Source: Candidatus Zixiibacteriota bacterium | GTDB lineage: Bacteria; SM23-81 | Assembly (NCBI GenBank): GCA_030628225.1 | Contig: DAOVRJ010000037.1 | Location: 1 to 13,679 of the forward strand | DNA: 13,679 bases | Direction: 5' to 3' | Shown: positions 1 to 7,761 of the stretch, one piece after another | How positions within the stretch are numbered: position 1 is the stretch's first letter | How the letters are laid out: the number at the start of each line of letters is the position of its first letter | Translations under genes and position numbers: made by a program | The notes under the pieces: model-generated | Database searches by the model: none | Seen by the model: only the letters and a program-made list of their open reading frames with translations | Told to the model about the DNA's origin: nothing

Positions 1-1
1 A

Positions 2-1867
2 CAGTCAGGGTCAGGCAACGATGTGGATCAAAGCGAGCTCCTGGTGGCCTTGCTGCAGAGCATTGGAGAGAAATGCCGCTACGCCAGAGGAAAACGCCAA
101 ACTCCTCGCGGAGAGCAGGTCGATCATCTATGGGTGCAGATTTGGGAGGACGATATCTGGAAGGATCTGGACCCCGCTTTCGCGGAGTTTGTAGCGCAGG
201 AGAAATCTCGCCGGGCGGTTTCCACGATGGCCGTCATTCCCGATAATTTAATTCATAAGGTTCATCTGGAAGTGAAGTTTCGCCTGATGGCCGCGGGCAA
301 AAAAGAGGAGCGCTCGGCGCTTGTCCGCGAATTTGAGATCGCCGACCTGTACAATTGTCCCCTTACCCTGGCCAATCGTTTCACCGGCCATAGGGAGGAG
401 GAACGCTATGTAGTTGAGGCTGTGCAATCGGTGCTTCAGGTGGGGGAAGAACTGCACACCGGAGAGGTGATCTCCGAGACGGAGGGAGAAAAACCTCCTG
501 CTCCGGCGTCTCGATTGCCCGGTGTTTTCGACCAGTTGGAAGAGCAACCATCCTCTTCACAGCCGCCGCCTTCCGAGAGGGGATTGGACATCCTGTCCCA
601 GTGGGTCGAGGTGCAGCTGGTCTCTCCCGGTCTTCCGCGGGATCGTTTCATCTACACCCTCTTTGACCGAGAGCAGGAGAGCGACGAATCCCTGAGCAGC
701 CTTCATGGCCTGATCGCCGTCGTTGCCTTTGGGTTTTCTCCGGCCACGGTTACCGATGCGATTCTTCAGAGACAAGTGCGCGCCGACATACCGGATATTA
801 GGGCGTTGGCAGAATCCCTGGGCAAGATCTCCTCAAAGGGCTCCGGACAGAGCGATCTCTCAACTTCATTCGCCCCTGCGGATGCTGCGGTCATTAATCT
901 GGCCTTGGAGAATGGACGGCGGGCCCTGGCCTGGACGGTTCTGCAGAGCTATTTTATGCACTCTGACGAAGCTCTGCGAAATGTATCCGGGCAGGCCGAT
1001 GTTTCAGCGTATCGCGGGGTTCCCCGTGCGGTCATGGCATCCGTGAGCTGTCGGGATGGGAAAATTCGCTATGACCTGGATCTGCGGCGTAACCCGGCCA
1101 CATATACGATTCCGGACGATGAGCCCGCCGAGCTGAACAAGTTCCTCAATTACAATCGCGGGATCTTCGAGTCGCGTCTGGAGGGTGAGATCTTAAAATC
1201 ATTTGCCGGTCATGCCGGAATCACTGCCGGCGACGTGTTGGCCGCTGCTGAGGAACAGAAGGTTCCTGTGCGCGTTATCGTGAAGAAGACCCGGGCCGAT
1301 CTCAAATCCTGTACCCTGGATCGTCCGGCAAATACTCTCATCAATAAGGCGTTGAACAGGGGGAAGACGGTCGTTTTGCCAGAGAAGCCGGTGATCCTGG
1401 CCGGGGTGCCGCGCATGGCCTGGTATGAATATAATCCTCAGACAGGCTACATTGAAGGGGTGTTTCCATCGGGCAAGCATCAGGCGATGACGGAATATAT
1501 ACTGGAAGATATTGTCATCAAGACCCTGGTTTCCCAGGGCATGTCGTATTTCTCCTCCATGATCGCGGGTTACTATTTTAGCATTGCCACCGGACTGGGC
1601 CATTTCTACGCCTGTCTGCTGGATCTTGAGGACCCCGGCAAGCCCTGTTTCGGCACGGCGGATGTGTGCGGGCCGGCCAAGGCCGATGCCGTGAGGTTCT
1701 GCAAGGCATGGTCAACAGCCAAGGAATATTTTGACATGGGCAGTGCGGCAATGAGCATGGACCTGGCCGGCCTTGTTCCCTGGCCCGATGCCTGGAAGGC
1801 CCTGGCCGGGGAACCGTGTGAGCACGGTGCGTCGTACGGGCTGAAGTGGTTCGGCTGTAAAAATTAG
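2..1867 (+). CDS. Large transglutaminase-like protein, 3' part (5' end outside window)
   Basis: The frame is open from base 2, so the gene is cut by the window edge. The GTG at 23 is not a credible start because the conserved core motif (G-N-D-V-D-Q-S-E-L-L, from base 14) spans it. This motif aligns with the G-x-C-x-D-x-A region of transglutaminase-like domains. It is followed by the His block HLWVQIW (His codon 125-127) and W-K-D-L-D-P with the Asp codon at 170-172. The catalytic Cys position reads Asp (20-22), so His and Asp remain but the nucleophile is missing. Next comes a Pro/Ser-rich linker (about 480-590) and a long region I do not recognise. A module with W-Y-E-Y-N-P-Q-T-G (about 1420-1450) resembles one I associate with large secreted transglutaminase-like proteins. 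The last ~85 residues hold six Cys, suggesting disulfides outside the cytoplasm. The export signal would lie upstream. It is probably co-translated with the downstream VWA gene. The fold is likely; the function is unknown. Confidence 0.72.
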   Translation, partial: QSGSGNDVDQSELLVALLQSIGEKCRYARGKRQTPRGEQVDHLWVQIWEDDIWKDLDPAFAEFVAQEKSRRAVSTMAVIPDNLIHKVHLEVKFRLMAAGKKEERSALVREFEIADLYNCPLTLANRFTGHREEERYVVEAVQSVLQVGEELHTGEVISETEGEKPPAPASRLPGVFDQLEEQPSSSQPPPSERGLDILSQWVEVQLVSPGLPRDRFIYTLFDREQESDESLSSLHGLIAVVAFGFSPATVTDAILQRQVRADIPDIRALAESLGKISSKGSGQSDLSTSFAPADAAVINLALENGRRALAWTVLQSYFMHSDEALRNVSGQADVSAYRGVPRAVMASVSCRDGKIRYDLDLRRNPATYTIPDDEPAELNKFLNYNRGIFESRLEGEILKSFAGHAGITAGDVLAAAEEQKVPVRVIVKKTRADLKSCTLDRPANTLINKALNRGKTVVLPEKPVILAGVPRMAWYEYNPQTGYIEGVFPSGKHQAMTEYILEDIVIKTLVSQGMSYFSSMIAGYYFSIATGLGHFYACLLDLEDPGKPCFGTADVCGPAKADAVRFCKAWSTAKEYFDMGSAAMSMDLAGLVPWPDAWKALAGEPCEHGASYGLKWFGCKN

Positions 1868-1871
1868 GAGG
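1866..1871 (+). promoter_or_regulatory. Strong RBS for the VWA gene, overlapping the upstream stop codon
   Basis: AGGAGG begins inside the TAG stop (1865-1867) of the preceding gene. Two consecutive ATGs follow at 1874 and 1877. Only the second has normal spacing (5 nt), so 1877 is the preferred start. The overlap suggests translational coupling of the two genes. Confidence 0.75.
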
Positions 1872-1876
1872 AGATG

Positions 1877-4711
1877 ATGAAGCTGAAAGTGTCATCCGCG
1901 ATCTTGCTGGCGATTTCTCTTTTTGTATTCTTACCGGGTCTGGCAGTGAGTATCGAGAAAATTGATGAGATCGAGCCCAACAACAAGTTGAAAGAAGCTC
2001 AGGCCATCACCATCCCCTGCGTGATCTCTGGATCCTTTTCCGAGAGGGCCGAAAAGGATATCTATGCCTTTACCGTGCCCCGGGAAGGACTTCCCTCTCT
2101 GTACGTCGTCTTGACCAACCGGAACGACCTCAACCCCACGCTGGATATGTTGGATGAGAACGGCAAGGTTCTGACCAAGTCCGATTTTTTTAAAGATGGC
2201 CAGGGAGAATATCTGACCAGCCTGAAGCTGGAGCCCGGCGAGTATTTCCTGCAGGTGGGTCGGCATGGCGCTAAAGAGACCGACGGCCTGCCATATACCT
2301 TGAGCATCGATCAGGTTCCTGAGGTCAGCCCGGAGGATGTGCGAAAAGCGCTGCATAAAGCCCTGGATTATCTCGTTTCCCAGCAGGGGGACGATGGTGG
2401 GTTCCCGGAGGTGAAATTAGGCATCGTCTCGGCTCCGGCCATGGTGATCCAGGCTCTTTTGGGAGCCGAGTGCCTGGAGCGCGACGACTGGGAGACTGTT
2501 TACAAGGCCATCGATTTCGTGAAAACCTATTACAAGGACCCCGCCGATTACAAACAGGATCGCCACGGGCTCAAAAATGCCGGTGGGATATTTGCTCAAA
2601 AGAGCCTCTACGAACACGGCATTGCCCTGACGGCCCTCATCGAGGCTTATGCTTTGGGGGCAGGGGATGATCTGGCGAACATCATCCACGATGGTCTCGA
2701 CTATCTCTTGCGAGCCCAATTGACCAAGGACCGTCCGGCCATCATCAACGGTCCCATTCCGCGGGATTCGAAATATTATGGTGGCTGGCGATACGCGGCT
2801 GATTCCAAGGACGCGGATATCTCCGTGACGGGATGGCAGATCATCGCCCTTACGGCGGCCAAGAGCGCCGGTTTCCAGGTGCCTGCTGATCGTTTTGACG
2901 CGGCGCTCCAGTTCACACGCCGTTGCTACCGGGAGGACAAGGGTGAGTTCGCCTACACGCCGGACGGCGATATAGGAACCGGGCGCTGCGCCATGGGTGC
3001 CCTGTGCATGCAGCTTCTGGGGGCCGGAGACGACCCGGAGGTGCAAAATGCTCTGCGGGTTATCTTGACCCGGGCTCCCGCCTGGGAGGGAGAGCCGCTG
3101 GGCGGCGCGTTTCCTTTTTACTACTGGTACTACGGCACACGGGCGGCGTACCTGGCCGGGGGTGAGACCTGGGATCTGTGGCATCAGACCACCTGTGGCA
3201 TGCTGGTCCGCCATCAGAACGGAAACGGCAGCTGGGAGCTGAATCAGAAAGAATTGAGCAAGCTGGACAAGATATACGCCACCTCTTTGGGGGCATTGAT
3301 CCTGGAGCTTTGCTGTGGAAGCCCGCCCATCTATCTGCGAACGGACAAGGCGCCGGCGCGGAAGGTTCCCCCGCCGCGCAACGAGATAAGCGTCTCCATC
3401 GAAACTCCGGTGGCAAATGCTATGATTCAAGGACCGGTGGAGATCAGGGCGATTCCGGTGGTGCCGGAACGAGTGACGGTAAAGCGGGTGGTTTTTTACC
3501 TGGATGGCGAAGAGTTGGGCGAGCTCACCGAGGGTCCCTGGGTTTGGCAGGCGGACCTGGGACCGGGAGTGAAGATCCACCAGTTCAAGGTGGTCGCCGA
3601 GAACGATCTGGGCAAGCAGGCCGCGGCAGAGGTGGCCACCAGGCAGGGACAGAACCGGATCAAGGTGCGCATCGTGCAGCCGCGCGGGGGGATCGTCCTG
3701 GGCGAAAAGGAGCTTTTCGTCAAAGCATCGGGCCACCCGGATTCACCCCTGCGAGGTCTGACTGTTCAGGTGGACGGCCAACAGATTTACAGTGGGAGCG
3801 AGCCGGAGTACAGAGCTCAATATGATTTTGGGACGGTGGGGGGACAGGAGATCGTGGCCACGGCGGTCAACGCTCTGGGGAGCGAAGCCGTCGATCGCGT
3901 CAAGCTCAAGGAGCAGAAGCCTCTGGAGGTGGATTTTGTGGCCACCGTGACGGATCAGGATAACAACTATATTCTGGATCTGGAAAAAGAGAGCTTCTCT
4001 GTCCTGGAAGACGGTGTCTCGCAGGAGGTCCTCCGCTTCAGCCGGGAGCTGACCCCCGTGTCCATGGCCATGGTGCTGGATGTCAGCGGGAGCATGAAAC
4101 GCCACATGCGGGGCGTTCAGGGAGCAGCCGTCCAGTTCGTCTCTCAGATCCGGCCGGTGGACCGGGTCATGGTGATCGAGTTTTCCGATCGGGCCAAGGT
4201 GATTCAGCCGTTTACCTCTGACGCGAACCGACTCAAACAGGTCATTCAAAAGACAAAAGCTCAGGGAGGCACGGCCCTCTACGATGCCGTGGTGATGGCC
4301 TGTGATCATCTGAAGCGCGAGAAGGGGAGGACAGCCATCATTCTCCTGACCGACGGCAAGGACGAGGACAAGAAGGGCAAAAAGCCTGGCAGTGTGCATA
4401 CTCTCGAGCAAGCCGGTCAGGCGGCCAAGGAGACGGGCGTCACCATTTACTCGCTGGGTTTGGGGAAGGGTGTGGCCAAGGAGGTGTTGCAGGATCTGGC
4501 CAAAAAGAGTGGTGGCCGGGCCTATTTTCCACCCACCGTGGAGGATCTGGCCGAAGTGTATGAGCTTGTCGCCAAAGAGCTGCGCAGCCAGTACAGCATC
4601 GGATACTCATCCACCAATCGGATCAGAGATCGCGCCTGGCGCATGATAGAGGTCAAGGTTCCCGGGACCGAGTACACCGTGCGGGCGAAGGAGGGGTATT
4701 TCGCCAAGTAG
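1877..4711 (+). CDS. Secreted PPC / alpha-alpha toroid / Ig-like / VWFA multidomain protein
   Basis: A protein of about 944 residues. The N-terminus (MKLKVSSAILL..., hydrophobic to about residue 25) is a signal peptide. Residues ~30-147 (EIEPNN start, D-x-Y-x-F core, G-E-Y-F-L-Q-V end) match bacterial pre-peptidase C-terminal (PPC) domains. Residues ~152-487 carry repeated A-L-x-Y-L-x-x-x-Q and G-G-W/G-S-W motifs typical of the alpha/alpha toroid of prenyltransferases and squalene cyclases; I see no DxDD-type cyclase motif, so a structural role is more likely. Two Ig-like beta domains follow (~504-590 and ~596-680). The C-terminus is a VWFA domain of the type found in VWFA-related repeat families, with an intact MIDAS: D-V-S-G-S near 735-739, Thr near 799 (GGTALYD) and Asp near 826 (LLTDGKD). 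It should bind a divalent cation and a protein ligand outside the cytoplasm. It lies 9 bp after the transglutaminase-like gene, so the two probably act together. Domain calls are firm; the ligand is unknown. Confidence 0.88.
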   Translation: MKLKVSSAILLAISLFVFLPGLAVSIEKIDEIEPNNKLKEAQAITIPCVISGSFSERAEKDIYAFTVPREGLPSLYVVLTNRNDLNPTLDMLDENGKVLTKSDFFKDGQGEYLTSLKLEPGEYFLQVGRHGAKETDGLPYTLSIDQVPEVSPEDVRKALHKALDYLVSQQGDDGGFPEVKLGIVSAPAMVIQALLGAECLERDDWETVYKAIDFVKTYYKDPADYKQDRHGLKNAGGIFAQKSLYEHGIALTALIEAYALGAGDDLANIIHDGLDYLLRAQLTKDRPAIINGPIPRDSKYYGGWRYAADSKDADISVTGWQIIALTAAKSAGFQVPADRFDAALQFTRRCYREDKGEFAYTPDGDIGTGRCAMGALCMQLLGAGDDPEVQNALRVILTRAPAWEGEPLGGAFPFYYWYYGTRAAYLAGGETWDLWHQTTCGMLVRHQNGNGSWELNQKELSKLDKIYATSLGALILELCCGSPPIYLRTDKAPARKVPPPRNEISVSIETPVANAMIQGPVEIRAIPVVPERVTVKRVVFYLDGEELGELTEGPWVWQADLGPGVKIHQFKVVAENDLGKQAAAEVATRQGQNRIKVRIVQPRGGIVLGEKELFVKASGHPDSPLRGLTVQVDGQQIYSGSEPEYRAQYDFGTVGGQEIVATAVNALGSEAVDRVKLKEQKPLEVDFVATVTDQDNNYILDLEKESFSVLEDGVSQEVLRFSRELTPVSMAMVLDVSGSMKRHMRGVQGAAVQFVSQIRPVDRVMVIEFSDRAKVIQPFTSDANRLKQVIQKTKAQGGTALYDAVVMACDHLKREKGRTAIILLTDGKDEDKKGKKPGSVHTLEQAGQAAKETGVTIYSLGLGKGVAKEVLQDLAKKSGGRAYFPPTVEDLAEVYELVAKELRSQYSIGYSSTNRIRDRAWRMIEVKVPGTEYTVRAKEGYFAK

Positions 4712-4921
4712 GGTCGTGGAGTACGGGTTGGGGATTCTGATGGTGAGTGGGCCGCGTTTGGGCTCTTTAAACGCAACTTGATCGAGGAATATTGGTGGGG
4801 TTCCGGTAGAACTACGGATGTCCCAATCGTGGCTAACCGTGGAAAGAAGATCGATATGGGGGGAAGTAGAGGGGCAATAGTAATAAGGGAAAAGAAATGC
4901 AGAATGAAAAATGAAAAGTGA
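4712..4921 (+). other. In-frame open extension after the amber stop of the VWA gene
   Basis: After the TAG at 4709-4711 the same frame stays open for 69 codons to TGA at 4919-4921. Its composition is protein-like (for example EWAAFGLFKRNLIEEYWW near 4745-4800) until it enters the heptad repeat near 4894. The VWFA domain already ends normally before TAG, so the extension is not needed for a complete fold. It could be a decayed domain, a readthrough tail, part of a repeated intergenic element, or chance. No start codon with an RBS was seen. Confidence 0.3.
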
Positions 4922-4978
4922 AAAATGCAAAATGTGAAAAAGCAGTTGAGCTTTGCCTTTACGAATCTCGAATCTCGA
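4894..4978. repeat. Heptad-built direct repeat, copy 1
   Basis: An 85-bp block matched almost exactly by 5041-5124 (one 1-bp indel and three substitutions by eye). Internally it is period 7: ATGCAGA, ATGAAAA, ATGAAAA, GTGAAAA, ATGCAAA from 4897, then a linker containing AAAAAGCAGTTGA, then CGAATCT units from 4962. This resembles the short tandem repeated (STRR) heptamers known from cyanobacteria and other bacteria. Confidence 0.85.
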
Positions 4979-5017
4979 AATTCGGGTTTCAAACAATGGC
5001 AATAAAAAACAAAGTCG

Positions 5018-5038
5018 GCAGTAAGCAGTAAGCAGAAA
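5018..5038. repeat. Short heptad repeat GCAGTAA x3
   Basis: Three consecutive 7-mers, GCAGTAA, GCAGTAA and GCAGAAA, lie between the two copies of the larger repeat and keep the same period of 7. Confidence 0.7.
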
Positions 5039-5040
5039 TT

Positions 5041-5124
5041 GAAATGCAGAATGAAAAATGAAAAGTGAAAAATGCAAAATGGAAAAAGCAGTTGAATTTT
5101 GTCTTTACGAATCTCGAATCTCGA
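5041..5124. repeat. Heptad-built direct repeat, copy 2
   Basis: This is the second copy of 4894-4978. The offset is 147 bp, which is a multiple of 7. The CGAATCT heptad run at its right end continues past the duplicated part to about 5149 as CGAATCT, CGAATCT, CGACTCT, CGAATCT, CGCTTTG, CGAATAA, ending just before the serpin stop codon at 5169. Confidence 0.85.
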
Positions 5125-5168
5125 CTCTCGAATCTCGCTTTGCGAATAAAGTTTCTGAAAAAGGGGAA

Positions 5169-6449
5169 TTATCCTCCCTGCGTGGGGTCCACGATCTTTC
5201 CTATAAACAGTATCGTTTGCGAGTAATTCTCTCGGATCATGAACAGGAACGGCCGGTTAGCCTGAAAAAGGGGATCCTGAGGATCTCCGCTTGTGGTTCC
5301 CGCCATGTGAACAGAAGTGACGGCTGCAGCTTCCGTTCCCTCTTCATTCACCTCCACGAAGGTCTTGTGTTTCACCCGGTCGATCCAGATGCGGACATCC
5401 TGATACATTTTGCTGAAGTTCGCCGCCTCTGACGAAAAAGCGATGCCCATTCCCAATGCCGTTAAGGCGTCATTCAAGGTCAGATCATAGTGCAGTTTAA
5501 ATCTTGGAAGGTAGATGTCCACGGAGCGATTCGAGAAATGACTCAGCCAATGTTCAAGGCTGTCCGGTTCAAGTGTGGCAATCAGCGCTTCGAGACCGTT
5601 CTCCCTGTTGGGCAGGAAGATGGTCATGCTGAAGGCCTCATCGCCATAAGATAGATCGACGGCCTGGAAGCGATCATTAACGAAATATTTATGCAGGGCT
5701 TTATGCGCCATCATCTGGCAGGTCGTCTCCGAACCATCGGGCAGAATGAACAAGTCGTCTTGTGTCAAATCTTCGTCAAATTGATACGTCCAGCAGCCCT
5801 TGAAATAGATGGCGTTGATCAGGAACATCACATCATCAGCACTGATGATTTTGATGATCTCCTTGATCTTCCCGTTGGTATTCTCATCGACCCAATCATT
5901 GATAATGGCCGGAGCGTTGGGATCGCTGAAATTCAACTCCGTCACCAGGGCGTTGAAGTATTCATCACATCGATCGAGGAACTCCGTCTCCGGCTGCTGG
6001 AAATCATCCCGGTACCAGATGGAATTGGCGATTTGAAACTGGACCTTGGGATCCAGTTGAGTCAGCAGATCGATGAGCTGCCGATAGGATTCGTTGATCT
6101 CTTCCATGGTCAGGCCGGAGAGCTCCAGGGTCTGTCGCATGGCCTCCTGCGTGGCCCCGTCGGCGCCGTTGAGGGTCATGCCCAGGGCCATGGAGATGCT
6201 TAGGGGGGAGATGAAGATGTTCTTGTCTCCTGCTGTTTCATTGATTTTTTTGAACAGCTTCAGGCCGAACTCGTTGTCCGATTCGATGAGGCTCTTTTCC
6301 GCGGCAGTCAGCTTAAATGGTTGAGTGGGGCCTGAAATGGGGCTGCTTGTGCACTGTAAGGAGAGAGTGCCGATGGAGAATATCAGAAGGAAATACAGCC
6401 CCTTTCTTGCGCAGCTCCTCGCCTTTGGATTCTGAGTTTTCTCAAACAT
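5169..6449 (-). CDS. Serpin-family lipoprotein A (protease inhibitor)
   Basis: A 426-residue serpin with a complete fold. It has N-F/NIFISPLS, the conserved NSIWY, INAIYFKG, the hinge E-E-G-T-E-A-A-A-V-T-S, and F-Q-A-N-R-P-F-L-F-M-I, which fits the PROSITE serpin signature. A small-residue hinge (P15 Gly to P10 Ala) is the mark of inhibitory serpins, which trap a serine or cysteine protease by inserting the cleaved loop into a beta-sheet. Counting from the hinge Glu as P17 puts P1-P1' at Thr-Thr. The loop from P5 to RPF is 18 residues, the longest of the three paralogues. The signal peptide ends L-S-L-Q-C (Cys33), suggesting a lipid anchor, though Gln before Cys is unusual. The start at 6449 is preferred over upstream 6494 because AGGAGGT lies exactly 7 nt before it and the longer form would overlap serpin B. 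It is the last gene of a three-serpin operon, 25 nt after serpin B. Confidence 0.93.
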   Translation of the reverse strand: MFEKTQNPKARSCARKGLYFLLIFSIGTLSLQCTSSPISGPTQPFKLTAAEKSLIESDNEFGLKLFKKINETAGDKNIFISPLSISMALGMTLNGADGATQEAMRQTLELSGLTMEEINESYRQLIDLLTQLDPKVQFQIANSIWYRDDFQQPETEFLDRCDEYFNALVTELNFSDPNAPAIINDWVDENTNGKIKEIIKIISADDVMFLINAIYFKGCWTYQFDEDLTQDDLFILPDGSETTCQMMAHKALHKYFVNDRFQAVDLSYGDEAFSMTIFLPNRENGLEALIATLEPDSLEHWLSHFSNRSVDIYLPRFKLHYDLTLNDALTALGMGIAFSSEAANFSKMYQDVRIWIDRVKHKTFVEVNEEGTEAAAVTSVHMAGTTSGDPQDPLFQANRPFLFMIRENYSQTILFIGKIVDPTQGG

Positions 6450-6456
6450 TACGTTT

Positions 6457-6463
6457 ACCTCCT
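6457..6463 (-). promoter_or_regulatory. RBS fixing the serpin A start
   Basis: AGGAGGT (plus-strand ACCTCCT) ends 7 nt before the ATG at 6447-6449. This supports an internal start rather than the longest reading frame. Confidence 0.85.
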
Positions 6464-6474
6464 GGATGTAACCT

Positions 6475-7737
6475 CTATCCAGCCGTGGGATCAACGATCT
6501 TGCCGATGAACAGGATTGTTCCAGATTCGTTCTCCCGGATCATGAACACGAATGGCCGATCGGCTCGAAAGGTTGGAGGGCCACCGGAATCGGTGTACAT
6601 CTCGACTGAGGTGACTGCAGCAGCCTCGGTGCCCTCCTCGTTCACCTCAACGAACGTTTTATGCTTCACCTTACTGATCCACACGTGTCTGGTGCTATAC
6701 ATATTTCGAAAATCTGCCCAGTCAGGATCGAAGGCGATGCCCATACCCAACGCCGTTAGGTCATCCTTCAATTCACGGTCATATTCCAGCTTAAATCTGG
6801 GGATGAAAACATTCACCGAATCGCTGGAGAATTGACTCAGCCAATCATTCACATTTTCGGGAGTGAATTGAGCGATGAGAGCGTTGATATCCATATGCTC
6901 CCCAGGAACAAAGAGGGTCATGCTGTAAGCTCCATCCCCATAGAGCAGATCGACGACCTGAAAATCCTCGTTGAACAGAAACCCATGGATCGCCTTTTGC
7001 GACATCAGCTGGCAGGTCGTCGTGGAGCCATCCAGCAGATAGAAAGGTTCGTCCTGCGTCAGGCTCTCGTCGAACTGGTAGGTCCAATTTCCTTTGAAAT
7101 AGATGGCGTTGATCAGGAACATGCAGATTAAGGGATCGATGGGATTGTCGACGATCTCCTCGATCTTGCCGTTGGTCTGTTCGTTGACCCAGGCGTTGAT
7201 GGTCGGGGCAGCATCGGGAGAGCTGAAATCCAGGCCAGTTACCAGAGCGTCGAAGTACTGCTGACAGCGGTTGAGGAAGTCCGCTTCGGGTGTGGGAAAG
7301 CCGGGATGTTTGTACCAGATGGAGTTGGCGATGTCGAACTGGACCTGGGGGTCGAGTTGAATTAAAAGGTCGATTAAGTACCTGTAGGACTCGTTGATCT
7401 CCTCCATGGTCAGCCCGGACAGCTCCAGGGTTTGCTCCATGGCATCCAGGGTGGTCCCGTCGGCGCCATTGAGGGTCATGCCCAGGGCCATGGCCACGCT
7501 CAGCGGGGAGATGAAGATGTTCGAGTCCCCCTGTGCCTCGTTGATGACCTGAAACAGCTTGAGCCCGAATTTGTTGTCCGACTCGATCAGCGTCTTCTCC
7601 GCCTCGCTGATATCGATGGGCTCAGACGTAGGTGGAGAGTTGGCTGGATTTTCGGAGCACTGCCAGGCCAGAGCTGCCAGAAGGAACAGGAAAAAGAGGG
7701 TCTGTGCTCGTTTCAGCATGCTGGTTTTCGCGAACAT
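6475..7737 (-). CDS. Serpin-family lipoprotein B (protease inhibitor, predicted P1 Asp)
   Basis: A 420-residue serpin, closely similar to its two neighbours over the fold (NIFISPLS, NSIWYK, INAIYFKGNW). It has an inhibitory hinge E-E-G-T-E-A-A-A-V-T-S and the serpin signature F-R-A-D-R-P-F-V-F-M-I. The bait loop after the hinge is E-M-Y-T-D-S-G-G-P-P-T; canonical counting places P1-P1' at Asp-Ser, which would suit an Asp-specific (caspase-like) or acidic-specific protease. P1 by counting is only approximate. The N-terminus is a hydrophobic signal ending A-L-A-W-Q-C (Cys27), a probable lipoprotein site with atypical Gln at -1, followed by SENP. The start is ATG 7737 rather than GTG 7746, because AGGAGGT lies 7 nt before the ATG and the GTG overlaps that SD. 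It is the middle gene of the operon, 24 nt after serpin C. Known bacterial serpins of similar type protect cells from host or competitor proteases. Confidence 0.94.
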   Translation of the reverse strand: MFAKTSMLKRAQTLFFLFLLAALAWQCSENPANSPPTSEPIDISEAEKTLIESDNKFGLKLFQVINEAQGDSNIFISPLSVAMALGMTLNGADGTTLDAMEQTLELSGLTMEEINESYRYLIDLLIQLDPQVQFDIANSIWYKHPGFPTPEADFLNRCQQYFDALVTGLDFSSPDAAPTINAWVNEQTNGKIEEIVDNPIDPLICMFLINAIYFKGNWTYQFDESLTQDEPFYLLDGSTTTCQLMSQKAIHGFLFNEDFQVVDLLYGDGAYSMTLFVPGEHMDINALIAQFTPENVNDWLSQFSSDSVNVFIPRFKLEYDRELKDDLTALGMGIAFDPDWADFRNMYSTRHVWISKVKHKTFVEVNEEGTEAAAVTSVEMYTDSGGPPTFRADRPFVFMIRENESGTILFIGKIVDPTAG

Positions 7738-7744
7738 GACGATC

Positions 7745-7751
7745 ACCTCCT
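7745..7751 (-). promoter_or_regulatory. RBS fixing the serpin B start
   Basis: AGGAGGT (plus-strand ACCTCCT) has a 7-nt spacer to ATG 7737. The alternative GTG at 7746 overlaps the SD and is excluded. Confidence 0.85.
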
Positions 7752-7761
7752 CGAGATAATC

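Larger units (their letters stand above)
4712..5168. other. Intergenic region between convergent VWA and serpin genes
   Basis: This is 457 bp between two convergent genes. The left part is the open extension described separately. The right part is A-rich and built of degenerate 7-bp units (ATGAAAA, GCAGTAA and CGAATCT types) with a duplicated ~85-bp block. I see no convincing gene, tRNA or strong terminator. The GGGA/TCCC pairing just after the serpin stop is too short to call. Confidence 0.6.

Noticed and set aside
2417-3736. 439-codon open frame on the minus strand inside the VWA gene
   Set aside because: It lies wholly antisense to a well-supported multidomain gene, has no RBS and no recognisable domain, and its composition is that of a shadow of GC-biased codons.
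4522-5077. Minus-strand open frames through the heptad repeats (Phe/His-rich repeats such as FHFSFFILHF)
   Set aside because: The residues are a translation of the 7-bp repeats. The frames overlap the 3' end of the VWA gene and have no domain.
4894-5124. CRISPR-like direct repeats
   Set aside because: Only two copies, no regular unique spacers, internally low-complexity with period 7, and no cas genes in the window.
6450-6494. Longer N-terminus for serpin A (ATG at 6494)
   Set aside because: It would overlap serpin B, has no RBS and places 15 polar residues before the signal peptide, whereas the ATG at 6449 has an ideal SD.
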